Below, one piece after another: positions 16,412-24,020 of a stretch of 41,333 nt of DNA. The notes beneath the pieces were generated by a model, which was given only the letters and a program-made list of their open reading frames with translations, was not told the origin of the DNA and ran no database searches. The stretch comes from Streptosporangiales bacterium (GTDB lineage: Bacteria; Actinomycetota; Actinomycetes; Streptosporangiales; Streptosporangiaceae): NCBI GenBank assembly GCA_009380095.1, contig WHSL01000025.1, positions 1 to 41,333 on the forward strand, written 5' to 3'. Numbering within the stretch: position 1 is the first letter of the stretch; the number at the start of each line of letters is the position of its first letter. The translations under genes were made by a program, and so were the position numbers.

Positions 16412-16639
16412 TCAACGCGTGGGGACGACGTCGCGGCGGCCCGCCTCCGGCCGGGCGCACTCGCGGACCCGGGAAGCGGCGGGCGCGGCCGGGCCGGACC
16501 CCGGGCCCAGGTCGCCGAGCAGGTCGGTGAGCCGCAGCATGCGATCGAGCTCGGGGTCGCCGGACGGCGGACGTTCATCTCGGGGGACTTCGACCAGCAG
16601 CGCGAAGCGCTCCTCCTGCGTCGTCCGCCTCGTCGTCAT
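16412..16639 (-). CDS. Small protein resembling a truncated anti-sigma factor (DUF5667-like)
   Basis: Seventy-five residues, MTTRRTTQEERFALLVEVPR to VPTR. Residues 8-45 (EERFALLVEVPRDERPPSGD then PELDRMLRLTDLLGDLG) resemble the cytoplasmic sigma-binding start of DUF5667 and RsbN-type anti-sigma factors, which sit beside bldN in other actinomycetes, but the expected transmembrane helix and extracytoplasmic domain are missing. It lies just downstream of bldN on the same strand, the position of rsbN in Streptomyces. It may be a soluble, reduced anti-sigma factor or a gene in decay. No strong ribosome binding site is seen; similarity is by recalled pattern. Confidence 0.5.
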   Translation of the reverse strand: MTTRRTTQEERFALLVEVPRDERPPSGDPELDRMLRLTDLLGDLGPGSGPAAPAASRVRECARPEAGRRDVVPTR

Positions 16640-16760
16640 GCGCGCACACCCCTGCGTTCTCGGTGGGCCGCGCCCCCTCGGTGCGGCCACCATCACTTCG
16701 ACAACGATTCCCCGGCGCCCCGGTTACGGCACGGCCCGATGTGAGGTGTAACGCGGGAAC

Positions 16761-16781
16761 AATTGGATGGCTCATCCAATT
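16761..16781. promoter_or_regulatory. 9-3-9 AT-rich perfect palindrome downstream of bldN
   Basis: AATTGGATG, 3 bases, CATCCAATT. It is conspicuously AT-rich for this genome and lies between the bldN stop (16885) and the small ORF start (16639). It could be an operator for the downstream gene or the stem of a bldN terminator; there is no T-run on the bldN strand. Confidence 0.5.
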
Positions 16782-16884
16782 ACGAGGCGCCGGTTTCGGG
16801 CCCGACCTGCGTGATCGCGTCCCCGGCCGGCCGCCCTCGATGCCCGGAATGGGCGTCCGAAATTCACTTTGCGGTACCGAACGT

Positions 16885-17505
16885 TTATGGCCCGAAATCG
16901 CTGGGAAGTCGCCGCGCGAGCGCGCGTACGGCCCGATACTGCAGCGCCTTGATCGCGCCCTCGTTCCGGCCCATGACCGCGGCGGTCTCCGCGAGGCTGA
17001 GTCCGTGCAGGAAGCGCAGCACGATGCACTCGCGCTGCGCCGGGCCCAGCCGGCCAAGCTCGCCGAGCACCGTACGGCGCGTGAACGCGTCCAGCACGCG
17101 GTCCTCCGGGCCCTCGCTGAGCGGGCCGTACGGCTCCGGCTCGAGCGGGTCGGCGATGCACACCTCGAGCCGGTGCCGGCCGGACTTGAAGTGGTCGATG
17201 ACGAGGTTCCTGGCGATCGTCATCAGCCAGGCGCCGAAGTCGGTGCCGCGCCAGGTGAAGCCGTCGATGCGGCGCAGCGCGCGCAGGAACGTCTCGCTGG
17301 CCAGGTCCTCGGCGAGTGCCCGGTCGCCGACCCGGAAGTAGATGAAGCGCTGGACCGGGGCGGCGTAGCGGGCGTACAGCAGGCCGAACGCCTCCGCGTC
17401 GCCGTCCCGGGCCCGGGCGATCAGCGCAGGGGCGTCCGCGTCCAGGTCCGCCGCGTACGACCCCCGGGCAGGGGTGTCGCCGGGAGCGGGGGCGCTGACG
17501 GACAT
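16885..17505 (-). CDS. bldN: ECF sigma factor BldN-like
   Basis: A 206-residue ECF sigma factor that directs RNA polymerase to developmental promoters. Region 2 (about 30-105) includes RFIYFRVGDRALAEDLASETF and DFGAWLMTIARNLVIDHFKS, and region 4 (140-200) includes RECIVLRFLHGLSLAETAAVMGRNEGAIKALQYRA. The FTWRGTDFGAWL and HFKSGRHRLEV stretches match Streptomyces BldN as I recall it. The start is ATG 17505 with AGGAGG 4 bases upstream; an in-frame ATG at 17562 would add 19 residues. Streptomyces BldN carries an extra N-terminal proprotein segment of about 86 residues, absent here, so processing probably does not apply. The usual partner is the membrane anti-sigma RsbN; only a stunted candidate lies next door. 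Confidence 0.87.
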   Translation of the reverse strand: MSVSAPAPGDTPARGSYAADLDADAPALIARARDGDAEAFGLLYARYAAPVQRFIYFRVGDRALAEDLASETFLRALRRIDGFTWRGTDFGAWLMTIARNLVIDHFKSGRHRLEVCIADPLEPEPYGPLSEGPEDRVLDAFTRRTVLGELGRLGPAQRECIVLRFLHGLSLAETAAVMGRNEGAIKALQYRAVRALARRLPSDFGP

Positions 17506-17570
17506 CGGTCCTCCTGGGGGCGGATTTCGGACATCGTAGGTACCGGCCAGTAACTTGAACAAGCCCCCAC

Positions 17571-17598
17571 GTGATTTAGTTCACGGTGACCGTATGAT
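17571..17598. promoter_or_regulatory. bldN divergent promoter region with GTGA-N6-TCAC repeat and -10 TATGAT
   Basis: GTGATTTAGTTCAC (17571-17584) is an inverted repeat, followed by the strong -10-like TATGAT at 17593-17598 pointing to the 7-TM gene. On the other strand TACGAT near 17530 could serve bldN. The repeat does not match the BldD box as I know it; another developmental regulator may bind. Confidence 0.4.
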
Positions 17599-17723
17599 GA
17601 CCGGCCGGAAACCTCCCTCGGGTCCGGTGCGCTGGGAGCTTCGCCCCGGTTCGTCCGGACTCGTCACAGCCGGCGGCGACCAGGACTACGCAGATGGCCC
17701 TCGCGTCCAGCATGATGTGAAGA

Positions 17724-19043
17724 ATGCTCGGGGTAGCAATCGCCTTCATCGGCGCCCTCGTGGCCTGGGTGGCCGCCGGGGCGCTGATCGGCCGCGCCTT
17801 CCGCGACCGCAGGCTCTTCCTGCTCGGCTGGGCCGGCGCGGGCCTCGGCCTGGCGGCCGCGCTCGGCGCCCAAGCGGTCGGGTACGTCGTCGGTTTCGGC
17901 CCGGCCCTGTTCCGGGCGATCCAGATCGGCGCGTCACTGCTGGCCCCGCTCTGGCTGGCCTGGGGCGCGGCGGAGCTCGTGATCCGGCAGATCCAGGGCC
18001 GCTTCGCGGCGCGGCTCCTCGTCGTCGCGCTCACCCTGGTGCCCGGCGTGACGCTGGCGCTGGACCCGTTGAAGGGCACGTTCGGCACCGAGTACCCGTC
18101 TCTCGGCGATCACTACCAGATCGTCCCCCGGTACGCCCTCATGGGCGTGCACGCGGTGGCGGTCGTCGCGCTCGTCGGGCTCACCCTCGCGGTCGCCATG
18201 CGTGTCCGCTCCGGGGACGAGGTGGCCTGGCCACAGGCGATCGCGGTCAGCCTGGCGAGCCTGGGCGGCGTCCTCGCGGTGATCAGCGCGCGGTTCTCGC
18301 TCGGCGCGATCGCCCCGCTGCTACTGCTCGTCGCGGCCTGCCTGCTCTGGTATGCGGCGATCCAGGCCACCGCGGAGGTGGCGGAGCGCGGGCGGCGCGG
18401 CCGGCGCGCGGCCGACCGGCGCTCCGACGACTACAAGTACGACGACGACTACTACGACGAGTACGACTACGAGGACGAGCATCCCCCGCGCCGCCGCGAG
18501 GGGCTGGACACCGACGCCGTCCCCGTCGCTCCCGCCCCGCCCGGCCACCCCGGCCAGCACGGCCCCCGCCCCGCCGGGGGCCCCATGGGCAACGGGGTGC
18601 CGGAGGGCGCGGCCTTCCCGCCCGCCCCGGCGGGCCCGGCCAAGCTGTCGGACTACGTGGCCGCGGCCTCGGCGCCGCCGGCCGGCCAGGGGGAGTCCCT
18701 CTCCCCGGACCTGTACGGCATGATCGCCGTCTTCACCCTGCAGGACGGGCACGGCGAGCCGTTCGACCGGCTCGCCGAGCAGGTCGTGGACGACGTACGG
18801 CGCAGTGAGCCGGACACGTTGATATTCGCGTGTCACCACGTGCCAAGCGCGCCCATGCAGCGGATCTTCTACCAGCTCTACCGGGACCGGGTCGCGTACG
18901 AGGAGCACGAGCGCAAGCCGTACGTGCAGCGCTTCCTCGAGGAGCGCCAGGCGCACGTACTGGCCACCAACGTGATAGAGCTGAAGATGACCTCGGCGAA
19001 GGTCTCCCCGGCGCTCCTCGGCGCGCTCACCGTGCGCCCCTGA
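17724..19043 (+). CDS. Seven-helix membrane protein fused to a C-terminal ABM-type domain
   Basis: A 439-residue protein. Seven transmembrane helices occupy residues about 1-22, 32-56, 66-90, 97-115, 137-160, 168-188 and 194-215. A cytoplasmic linker follows with a striking acidic-tyrosine run (DDYKYDDDYYDEYDYEDE, about 235-252) and a Pro/Gly-rich spacer. Residues about 329-423 (LYGMIAVFTLQDGHGEPFDR to LATNVIELKM) form an antibiotic biosynthesis monooxygenase (ABM, dimeric alpha/beta barrel) domain, which in other proteins oxidises quinols or degrades heme. ATG 17724 lies 7 bases after CATGAT, probably leaderless. It is transcribed divergently from bldN and ends 34 bases before a glutaredoxin-like gene. 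Function is unknown; quinone or redox sensing is a guess from the ABM fold. Confidence 0.75.
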   Translation: MLGVAIAFIGALVAWVAAGALIGRAFRDRRLFLLGWAGAGLGLAAALGAQAVGYVVGFGPALFRAIQIGASLLAPLWLAWGAAELVIRQIQGRFAARLLVVALTLVPGVTLALDPLKGTFGTEYPSLGDHYQIVPRYALMGVHAVAVVALVGLTLAVAMRVRSGDEVAWPQAIAVSLASLGGVLAVISARFSLGAIAPLLLLVAACLLWYAAIQATAEVAERGRRGRRAADRRSDDYKYDDDYYDEYDYEDEHPPRRREGLDTDAVPVAPAPPGHPGQHGPRPAGGPMGNGVPEGAAFPPAPAGPAKLSDYVAAASAPPAGQGESLSPDLYGMIAVFTLQDGHGEPFDRLAEQVVDDVRRSEPDTLIFACHHVPSAPMQRIFYQLYRDRVAYEEHERKPYVQRFLEERQAHVLATNVIELKMTSAKVSPALLGALTVRP

Positions 19044-19077
19044 ACCGTTCCGCGCCCGTCCGTGAAGAGGTGTCCCA

Positions 19078-19323
19078 TTGGCGAACGAGCCGCGCGTCGT
19101 CCTGCTCGGCAAGGACGGCTGCCACCTGTGCGCGGAGGCGCGCGAGGTGGTCGCCGCGGTGGCCGGCGAGCTCGGCGTGTCCTGGGCCGAGCGGGACCTG
19201 ACGGCGGCGCCGCAGGAGGAGCGGGACGCGTACTGGGACAAGATCCCGGTGGTGTTCGTGGACGGCCGGCCGCACGACTTCTGGCGGATCGACCCCGGCC
19301 GCCTCCGCGCCGCGCTGTCCTGA
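19078..19323 (+). CDS. Glutaredoxin-family (thioredoxin-fold) protein
   Basis: Eighty-one residues with the thioredoxin-fold redox motif CHLC (residues 16-19, KDGCHLCAEAREVV) and the cis-Pro segment KIPVVFVDGRPHDFWRID. It would reduce or isomerise thiols, possibly through mycothiol in this lineage (inference). The TTG start at 19078 is supported by GAAGAGG at a normal distance. It lies between the bldN-linked membrane protein and rex, the same place as in Streptomyces, and may be transcribed from the membrane-protein promoter. Confidence 0.88.
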   Translation: MANEPRVVLLGKDGCHLCAEAREVVAAVAGELGVSWAERDLTAAPQEERDAYWDKIPVVFVDGRPHDFWRIDPGRLRAALS

Positions 19324-19390
19324 CCCGCCGCCGCGCGGCAGGCGGAACGCTGTCTCGTCGATCACACTGCGGCCGGACCGGGCCCCGACT

Positions 19391-19408
19391 TTGTGCGCGT
19401 GTTCACAA
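19391..19408 (+). promoter_or_regulatory. Rex operator (ROP) overlapping the rex promoter
   Basis: TTGTGCGCGTGTTCACAA is an inverted repeat matching the Streptomyces Rex box TGTGAAC-N3-TTCACA at 14 of 16 core positions counting the free ones. The same bases give a -35 (TTGTGC), 17-base spacer and -10 TAACCT (19414-19419). Rex bound here would block its own operon, released when NADH rises. Confidence 0.8.
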
Positions 19409-19462
19409 AGGAATAACCTGATGGGAAGTCCACATCGATTTCCCTCAGGAGCGTCGGCCCCC

Positions 19463-20149
19463 GTGACACGCCGTCCACAGCAGGCTCGCGAAAGAGGCAT
19501 ACCGGAGGCGACGGTGGCGCGGCTGCCGGTCTACCTCCGGGCCCTGCACGCGCTCGCCGAGCGCGGAGTCGCAACCGTGTCGTCCGAGGAGCTCGCCTCG
19601 GTCGCCGGGGTGAACTCGGCGAAGCTGCGCAAGGATCTGTCGCATCTGGGCTCGTACGGCACCCGCGGCGTGGGCTACGACGTCGAGTACCTCATCTACC
19701 AGATCTCCCGCGAGCTCGGCCTCACCCAGGACTGGGCGGTCGCGATCGTGGGTGTCGGTAACCTCGGCCGCGCCCTCGCCAACTACGGCGGCTTCGCCTC
19801 CCGCGGGTTCCGGATCGCGGCCCTGCTGGAGGCGGACACCTCCATCGTGGGGTCGCGCATCGCCGGCCTGGCGGTGGAGCACATCGACAAGCTCGAGGCG
19901 ACGGTCAAGCAGCACGGGGTGTCCATCGGCGTCATCGCCACCCCCGCGGCCGCCGCTCAGCAGGTGTGCGACAGGTTCGTCGCGGCGGGTGTGACGAGCG
20001 TCCTCAACTTCGCGCCTGTGGTGTTGACGGTCCCCGAGGGCGTGGATGTGCGTAAGGTCGACCTGTCCATCGAACTCCAGATCCTGGCGTTCCACGAACA
20101 ACGCAAGTCGGGCGCGGAACGCGAGTGGATCCAGGCGGTTGACGCATGA
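19463..20149 (+). CDS. rex: Redox-sensing transcriptional repressor Rex
   Basis: Rex binds DNA when NAD+ is abundant and leaves when NADH accumulates, derepressing respiration and heme genes. The 228-residue product has the N-terminal winged helix (SSEELASVAGVNSAKLRKDLSHLGSYGTRGVGY), the Rossmann loop GVGNLGRAL for NAD(H) and the C-terminal SIELQILAFHEQRK swapped helix. I chose GTG 19463 (AGGAG 11 bases upstream), since the upstream ATG at 19421 and TTG at 19391 would lie before the predicted transcription start or inside the operator. It opens the rex-hemA-hemC-hemD-hemB operon, as in Streptomyces, and overlaps hemA by 4 bases. Confidence 0.96.
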   Translation: MTRRPQQARERGIPEATVARLPVYLRALHALAERGVATVSSEELASVAGVNSAKLRKDLSHLGSYGTRGVGYDVEYLIYQISRELGLTQDWAVAIVGVGNLGRALANYGGFASRGFRIAALLEADTSIVGSRIAGLAVEHIDKLEATVKQHGVSIGVIATPAAAAQQVCDRFVAAGVTSVLNFAPVVLTVPEGVDVRKVDLSIELQILAFHEQRKSGAEREWIQAVDA

Positions 20150-21498
20150 GTTTGCTAGTCGTAGGCCTCAGTCATCGCAGCGCGCCGGTGAGCCTGCTGG
20201 AGCGCGCCGCCGTCACCGGTGATCGCGTCGCCAAGCTGCTGCGCGACATGCACTCGGCGGAGCCGGTCAGCGAGGCCATCCTGCTGTCCACCTGCAACCG
20301 GGTCGAGGTCTACGCCGAGATCGACAGGTTCCACGCCGGCGTGTCCGCGATATCGGAACTGATCGCGCAGTACGCCGAGGCCGGGCTGGACGAGCTCGCC
20401 AAGCACCTGTACGTGCACTACGAGGACCGTGCGGTGCAGCACATGTTCTCGGTGGCGTGCGGCCTGGACTCCATGGTCGTCGGGGAGGGCCAGATCCTCG
20501 GCCAGGTCCGCGAGGCGCTGAAGCTGGCGCAGGCGGAGGAGACCGCCGGGCGGGTGCTCAACGAGGTCGGCCAGCAGGCGCTGCGGGTCGGCAAGCGCGC
20601 GCACACCGAGACGCGCATCGACCAGGCCGGCGCGGACATGGTGACGGTGGCGCTGAGCGCCGCGGCGCGCCAACTGGGCCCGCTGGCCGGGCTGCGCGCG
20701 CTGGTGGTGGGCGCCGGCTCGATGAGCGCGCTGGCCGCCAACACGCTGGCGCGCGGCGGGGTCGGGGAGGTCGCGGTGGCCAACCGCACCCCGGAGCGCG
20801 CGGAGCGGCTCGCCGAGTGCCTCGGCTCCGCGTACGACGAAGTCGTCGGCAGGGCGGTGCCGTTCGACGCGATCGGCCCCGCGCTCGCCGAGGCCGACCT
20901 GGTGATCTCCTGTACCGGAGCACAGGGCGTGGTCATCTCTGAGGAGACCGTACGGACCGCGCGGCACGGCCGGGAGGCGCCGCTGGTGCTGCTGGACCTG
21001 GCGCTGCCGCACGACGTGGACCCAGCCGTGGGAGACCTGCCGGGCGTGACGCTGGTGGATCTGTCCCGGCTGCAGGTGGCCTCGGCCGGCGGCGAGGGGC
21101 AGACCGTCACCGCCGACGACGTCGCCGCCGTGCAACGGATCGTGTCGGAGGAGGTCACGGCGTATCTTGGGGAGCAGCGCAAGGCGCGCGTCGCTCCCAC
21201 CGTGGTGGCGCTGCGCGCCCGGGCCACGGGGGTCGTCGAGGCGGAGCTGGCGCGGCTGCTCGGCCGCCTGCCCGAGCTCGACGAACGCGCGCGTGCGGAG
21301 GTCACCCAGGCGCTCCGCCGCACCGCGGACAAGATATTGCATCAGCCGACCGTCCGGGTGAAGGAGCTCGCGGGCTCACCGGACGGAGCCGGCTACGAGA
21401 CCGCCCTGCGCGAGCTGTTCGACCTCGACCCGAAGGCACCCGAGGCCGTGGCCCGCGTAGAGCTCCCCGGAGAGGACGAGGCCTGTGACCGACGGTGA
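20146..21498 (+). CDS. hemA: Glutamyl-tRNA reductase
   Basis: Reduces glutamyl-tRNA to glutamate-1-semialdehyde with NADPH, the committed step of C5-pathway tetrapyrrole synthesis. The 450-residue protein has GLSHRSAPVSLLER, catalytic Cys50 in STCNRVE, VACGLDSMVVGEGQILGQV, the NADPH Rossmann loop VVGAGSMSALAA with VANRTPERAERLA, and a C-terminal helical dimerisation domain with LLGRLPELDERARAEV. Start ATG 20146 overlaps the rex stop (ATGA). Family members from actinomycetes have a slightly longer C-terminus, seen here. Its product feeds HemL, encoded 8.5 kb away at 30012. Confidence 0.97.
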   Translation: MSLLVVGLSHRSAPVSLLERAAVTGDRVAKLLRDMHSAEPVSEAILLSTCNRVEVYAEIDRFHAGVSAISELIAQYAEAGLDELAKHLYVHYEDRAVQHMFSVACGLDSMVVGEGQILGQVREALKLAQAEETAGRVLNEVGQQALRVGKRAHTETRIDQAGADMVTVALSAAARQLGPLAGLRALVVGAGSMSALAANTLARGGVGEVAVANRTPERAERLAECLGSAYDEVVGRAVPFDAIGPALAEADLVISCTGAQGVVISEETVRTARHGREAPLVLLDLALPHDVDPAVGDLPGVTLVDLSRLQVASAGGEGQTVTADDVAAVQRIVSEEVTAYLGEQRKARVAPTVVALRARATGVVEAELARLLGRLPELDERARAEVTQALRRTADKILHQPTVRVKELAGSPDGAGYETALRELFDLDPKAPEAVARVELPGEDEACDRR

Positions 21499-22411
21499 GC
21501 GGCCGCTGCGGCTGGGCACCCGCCGCAGCCTGATGGCCATGACGCAGTCCCAGGCGGTGGCCGACGAGCTGACCCGCCGGACCGGCAGGGCCGTCGAGCT
21601 CGTCGGCGTGACCACGTACGGGGACGTCACGCGCACCCATCTGGCTCAGCTCGGCGGCACCGGCGTGTTCGTCAACGCGCTTCGCGACAGGCTGCTCACC
21701 GGCGAGATCGACTTCGCCGTGCACTCGCTGAAGGACCTGCCCACCAAGCCGGCCGACGGGGTCGCGATGGCCGCGCTGCCGGCCCGGGACGACCCGCGGG
21801 ACGCGCTGATCGCCCGGGACGGCGCGAAGCTGGCCGACCTTCCCGCCGGCGGGACGGTGGGCACCGGCTCGCCGCGCCGCGTCGCGCAGCTGCGGCGGCT
21901 CCGGCCCGACCTGGCGTACGTGCCGATCCGGGGCAACGCGGACACCCGGCTCGGCAAGGTCCACGCGGGCGAGCTGGACGCGGTCGTGCTCGCGTACGCG
22001 GGCCTGGCCCGGATCGGCCGGCTGGACGAGGTCACGGAGGCGTTCGACACCGACGCGCTGCTGCCCGCGCCCGGCCAGGGCAGCCTGGCCGTGGAGTGCG
22101 TCTCCGGCTGCCCCGGCCTCATCGATCTTCTCGCGGTCATCGACGACGCGTCCACCCGGGCCGCCGTGACCGCGGAACGAGCCGTGCTCGCCACCCTCGA
22201 GGCCGGCTGCTCCGCCCCCGTGGGGGCGTACGCGGTCGTCCACGACGGGGCCGTGCACCTGCGGGCGGTGGCCGTCTCCACCGACGGCGGCACCGCCGTA
22301 CGTATGGCGAGGAGCGGTCCTCCCACCCAGGCCGAGCAGCTGGGACGCGCCCTCGCGTCCGAGATGCTCGCGCAGGGGGCCGCCGAACTGATCGGGGAGC
22401 CCGCCCGTTGA
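21485..22411 (+). CDS. hemC: Hydroxymethylbilane synthase (porphobilinogen deaminase)
   Basis: Joins four porphobilinogen molecules into hydroxymethylbilane. The 308-residue protein has LGTRRSLMAMTQSQ, the catalytic Asp84 region IDFAVHSLKDLP, GTGSPRRVAQLRRLRPDL, the RGNADTRLGK segment that binds substrate carboxylates, and Cys242 (LEAGCSAPVGAYA), which carries the dipyrromethane cofactor. GTG 21485 starts within the last 14 bases of hemA, and the TGA overlaps the following TTG. It is translationally coupled in the operon. Confidence 0.97.
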   Translation: MTDGERPLRLGTRRSLMAMTQSQAVADELTRRTGRAVELVGVTTYGDVTRTHLAQLGGTGVFVNALRDRLLTGEIDFAVHSLKDLPTKPADGVAMAALPARDDPRDALIARDGAKLADLPAGGTVGTGSPRRVAQLRRLRPDLAYVPIRGNADTRLGKVHAGELDAVVLAYAGLARIGRLDEVTEAFDTDALLPAPGQGSLAVECVSGCPGLIDLLAVIDDASTRAAVTAERAVLATLEAGCSAPVGAYAVVHDGAVHLRAVAVSTDGGTAVRMARSGPPTQAEQLGRALASEMLAQGAAELIGEPAR

Positions 22412-24000
22412 ACAGCACCAGCACGAACGAATCGACCGCGACCGGCGCGGTGTGGATGATCGGCGTCGGCCCCGGTGACGCCGAGCTCCTCACGCTCCGC
22501 GCGGTGAAGCTGCTCGGCGAGGCCGACGTGGTGATCGCGCCGCCCGGCATCGTGACGCCGTACGAGACCCACGTGCGGCCCGGCGCCGAGATCGTCGAGG
22601 GTGCCGAGCTGGGGCCCGGCGAGGCCGACAAGCTGGCGCTGAAGTCCGCCAAGGGCGGGCGCAAGGTGGCCCGGCTGTACCCGGGCGACCCGCTCTTCTA
22701 CTGCAAGGCCGCGGATCTCGCGGTCTCCGCCCGCAAGGCGGAGGTGCCGTTCGAGATCGCCGCCGGGGTGCCGGTGCCGACCGGGGTCGCCAGCTACGCG
22801 GGCACCCCGCTGGTCGCCGCGGGACAGGGCGAGGTCCGCACGCTGGACGCCGGCGAGGTGAAGGACTGGTCGGAGCACGCGGCCTCCTCCGCGACGCTGG
22901 CCATCATGTTCGGCGAGGAGTCCGTACCGCAGCTCGCCAAGGAGCTGATCGCCGGCGGCCGGGCGGAGTCCACCCCGGTGGCGGTGACCTCGCTGGGCAC
23001 CACGACCCGCCAGGCCACCGTGTCCGCCACGCTGAAGACGATCGCCGCCGCGCTGAAGTCCGCCGGCGGCGTGGACGGGCCCGCGACGATCATCGTCGGA
23101 GAGGGCGCGGGGCGGCGCGAGGCGCTGTCCTGGTTCGAGACGAGGCCGCTGTTCGGCTGGCGGGTGCTGGTGCCGCGCACCAAGGAGCAGTCCGGCGCGC
23201 TGATGGAGCAGCTCCGCTCGTACGGAGCCGTGCCCGAGCAGGTGCCGACCATCTCGGTGGAGCCGCCGCGCACCCCGCAGCAGATGGAGCGCGCGGTCAA
23301 GGGCCTGGTCACCGGGCGCTACCAGTGGGTGGCGTTCACCTCGACGAACGCGGTGCGCGCGATCCGCGAGCGGTTCGAGGAGTACGGCCTGGACGCGCGC
23401 GCCTTCGCGGGCGTCAAGGTGGCCGCGGTGGGCGAGCAGACCGCCGCCGCGCTCGTGGCCTTCGGCATCCAGCCCGACCTGGTGCCGGACGGGCAGCACT
23501 CCAGCGAGGGGCTGCTCGAGGTGTGGCCGCCGTACGACCCGGACCTCGATCCGCTGGAGCGGGTGCTGCTGCCGCGGGCCGACATCGCCACCGAGACGCT
23601 CGTCGCCGGCATAACCGAGCTGGGCTGGGAGGTCGAGGACGTGACCGCCTACCGTACGGTCCGGGCCGCGCCGCCGCCCGCGCCGACCCGCGAGGCGATC
23701 AAGGGCGGCGGGTTCGACGCGGTGCTCTTCACGTCCTCGTCGACCGTGCGCAACCTGGTGGGGATCGCGGGCAAGCCGCACGCCGCCACCGTGATCGGCG
23801 TGATCGGCCCGCAGACCGCCAAGACCGCGGAGGAGTTCGGGCTCCGCGTCGACGTGCACGCCTCGCGGGCCTCGGCGTCCGTGCTCGCGGCGGAACTGGC
23901 GACCTACGGTGCCGCACACCGGCAGAAGCAGATCGACGCGGGCGCCGTCGTACGGCGGCCCAGCCAGATGCGGCGGGGAGCGCGGCGCCGCGCGAAGTGA
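22408..24000 (+). CDS. hemD: Uroporphyrinogen-III synthase fused to a tetrapyrrole methylase-like domain
   Basis: A 530-residue fusion. Residues about 14-235 resemble the tetrapyrrole (corrin/porphyrin) methylase fold of SUMT/CobA ([23 protein letters not shown]), and residues about 248-505 form uroporphyrinogen-III synthase ([42 protein letters not shown]), which closes and inverts ring D. The methylase part is diverged: the KGGDP loop reads YPGDP and the substrate segment of true SUMT is hard to find, so its activity is doubtful. The TTG start at 22408 overlaps the hemC stop; the C-terminal tail is basic (RRGARRRAK). Confidence 0.93.
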   Translation: MNSTSTNESTATGAVWMIGVGPGDAELLTLRAVKLLGEADVVIAPPGIVTPYETHVRPGAEIVEGAELGPGEADKLALKSAKGGRKVARLYPGDPLFYCKAADLAVSARKAEVPFEIAAGVPVPTGVASYAGTPLVAAGQGEVRTLDAGEVKDWSEHAASSATLAIMFGEESVPQLAKELIAGGRAESTPVAVTSLGTTTRQATVSATLKTIAAALKSAGGVDGPATIIVGEGAGRREALSWFETRPLFGWRVLVPRTKEQSGALMEQLRSYGAVPEQVPTISVEPPRTPQQMERAVKGLVTGRYQWVAFTSTNAVRAIRERFEEYGLDARAFAGVKVAAVGEQTAAALVAFGIQPDLVPDGQHSSEGLLEVWPPYDPDLDPLERVLLPRADIATETLVAGITELGWEVEDVTAYRTVRAAPPPAPTREAIKGGGFDAVLFTSSSTVRNLVGIAGKPHAATVIGVIGPQTAKTAEEFGLRVDVHASRASASVLAAELATYGAAHRQKQIDAGAVVRRPSQMRRGARRRAK

Positions 24001-24020
24001 CGTCCCCTGAGGAGACAGCG

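Noticed and set aside
17571-17584. BldD binding box in the bldN promoter
   Set aside because: The repeat GTGA-N6-TCAC has the opposite half-site orientation to the BldD consensus as I know it.
19391-19463. TTG 19391 or ATG 19421 as the rex start
   Set aside because: They would place the Rex operator and predicted promoter inside the gene; the protein family similarity begins after 19463.
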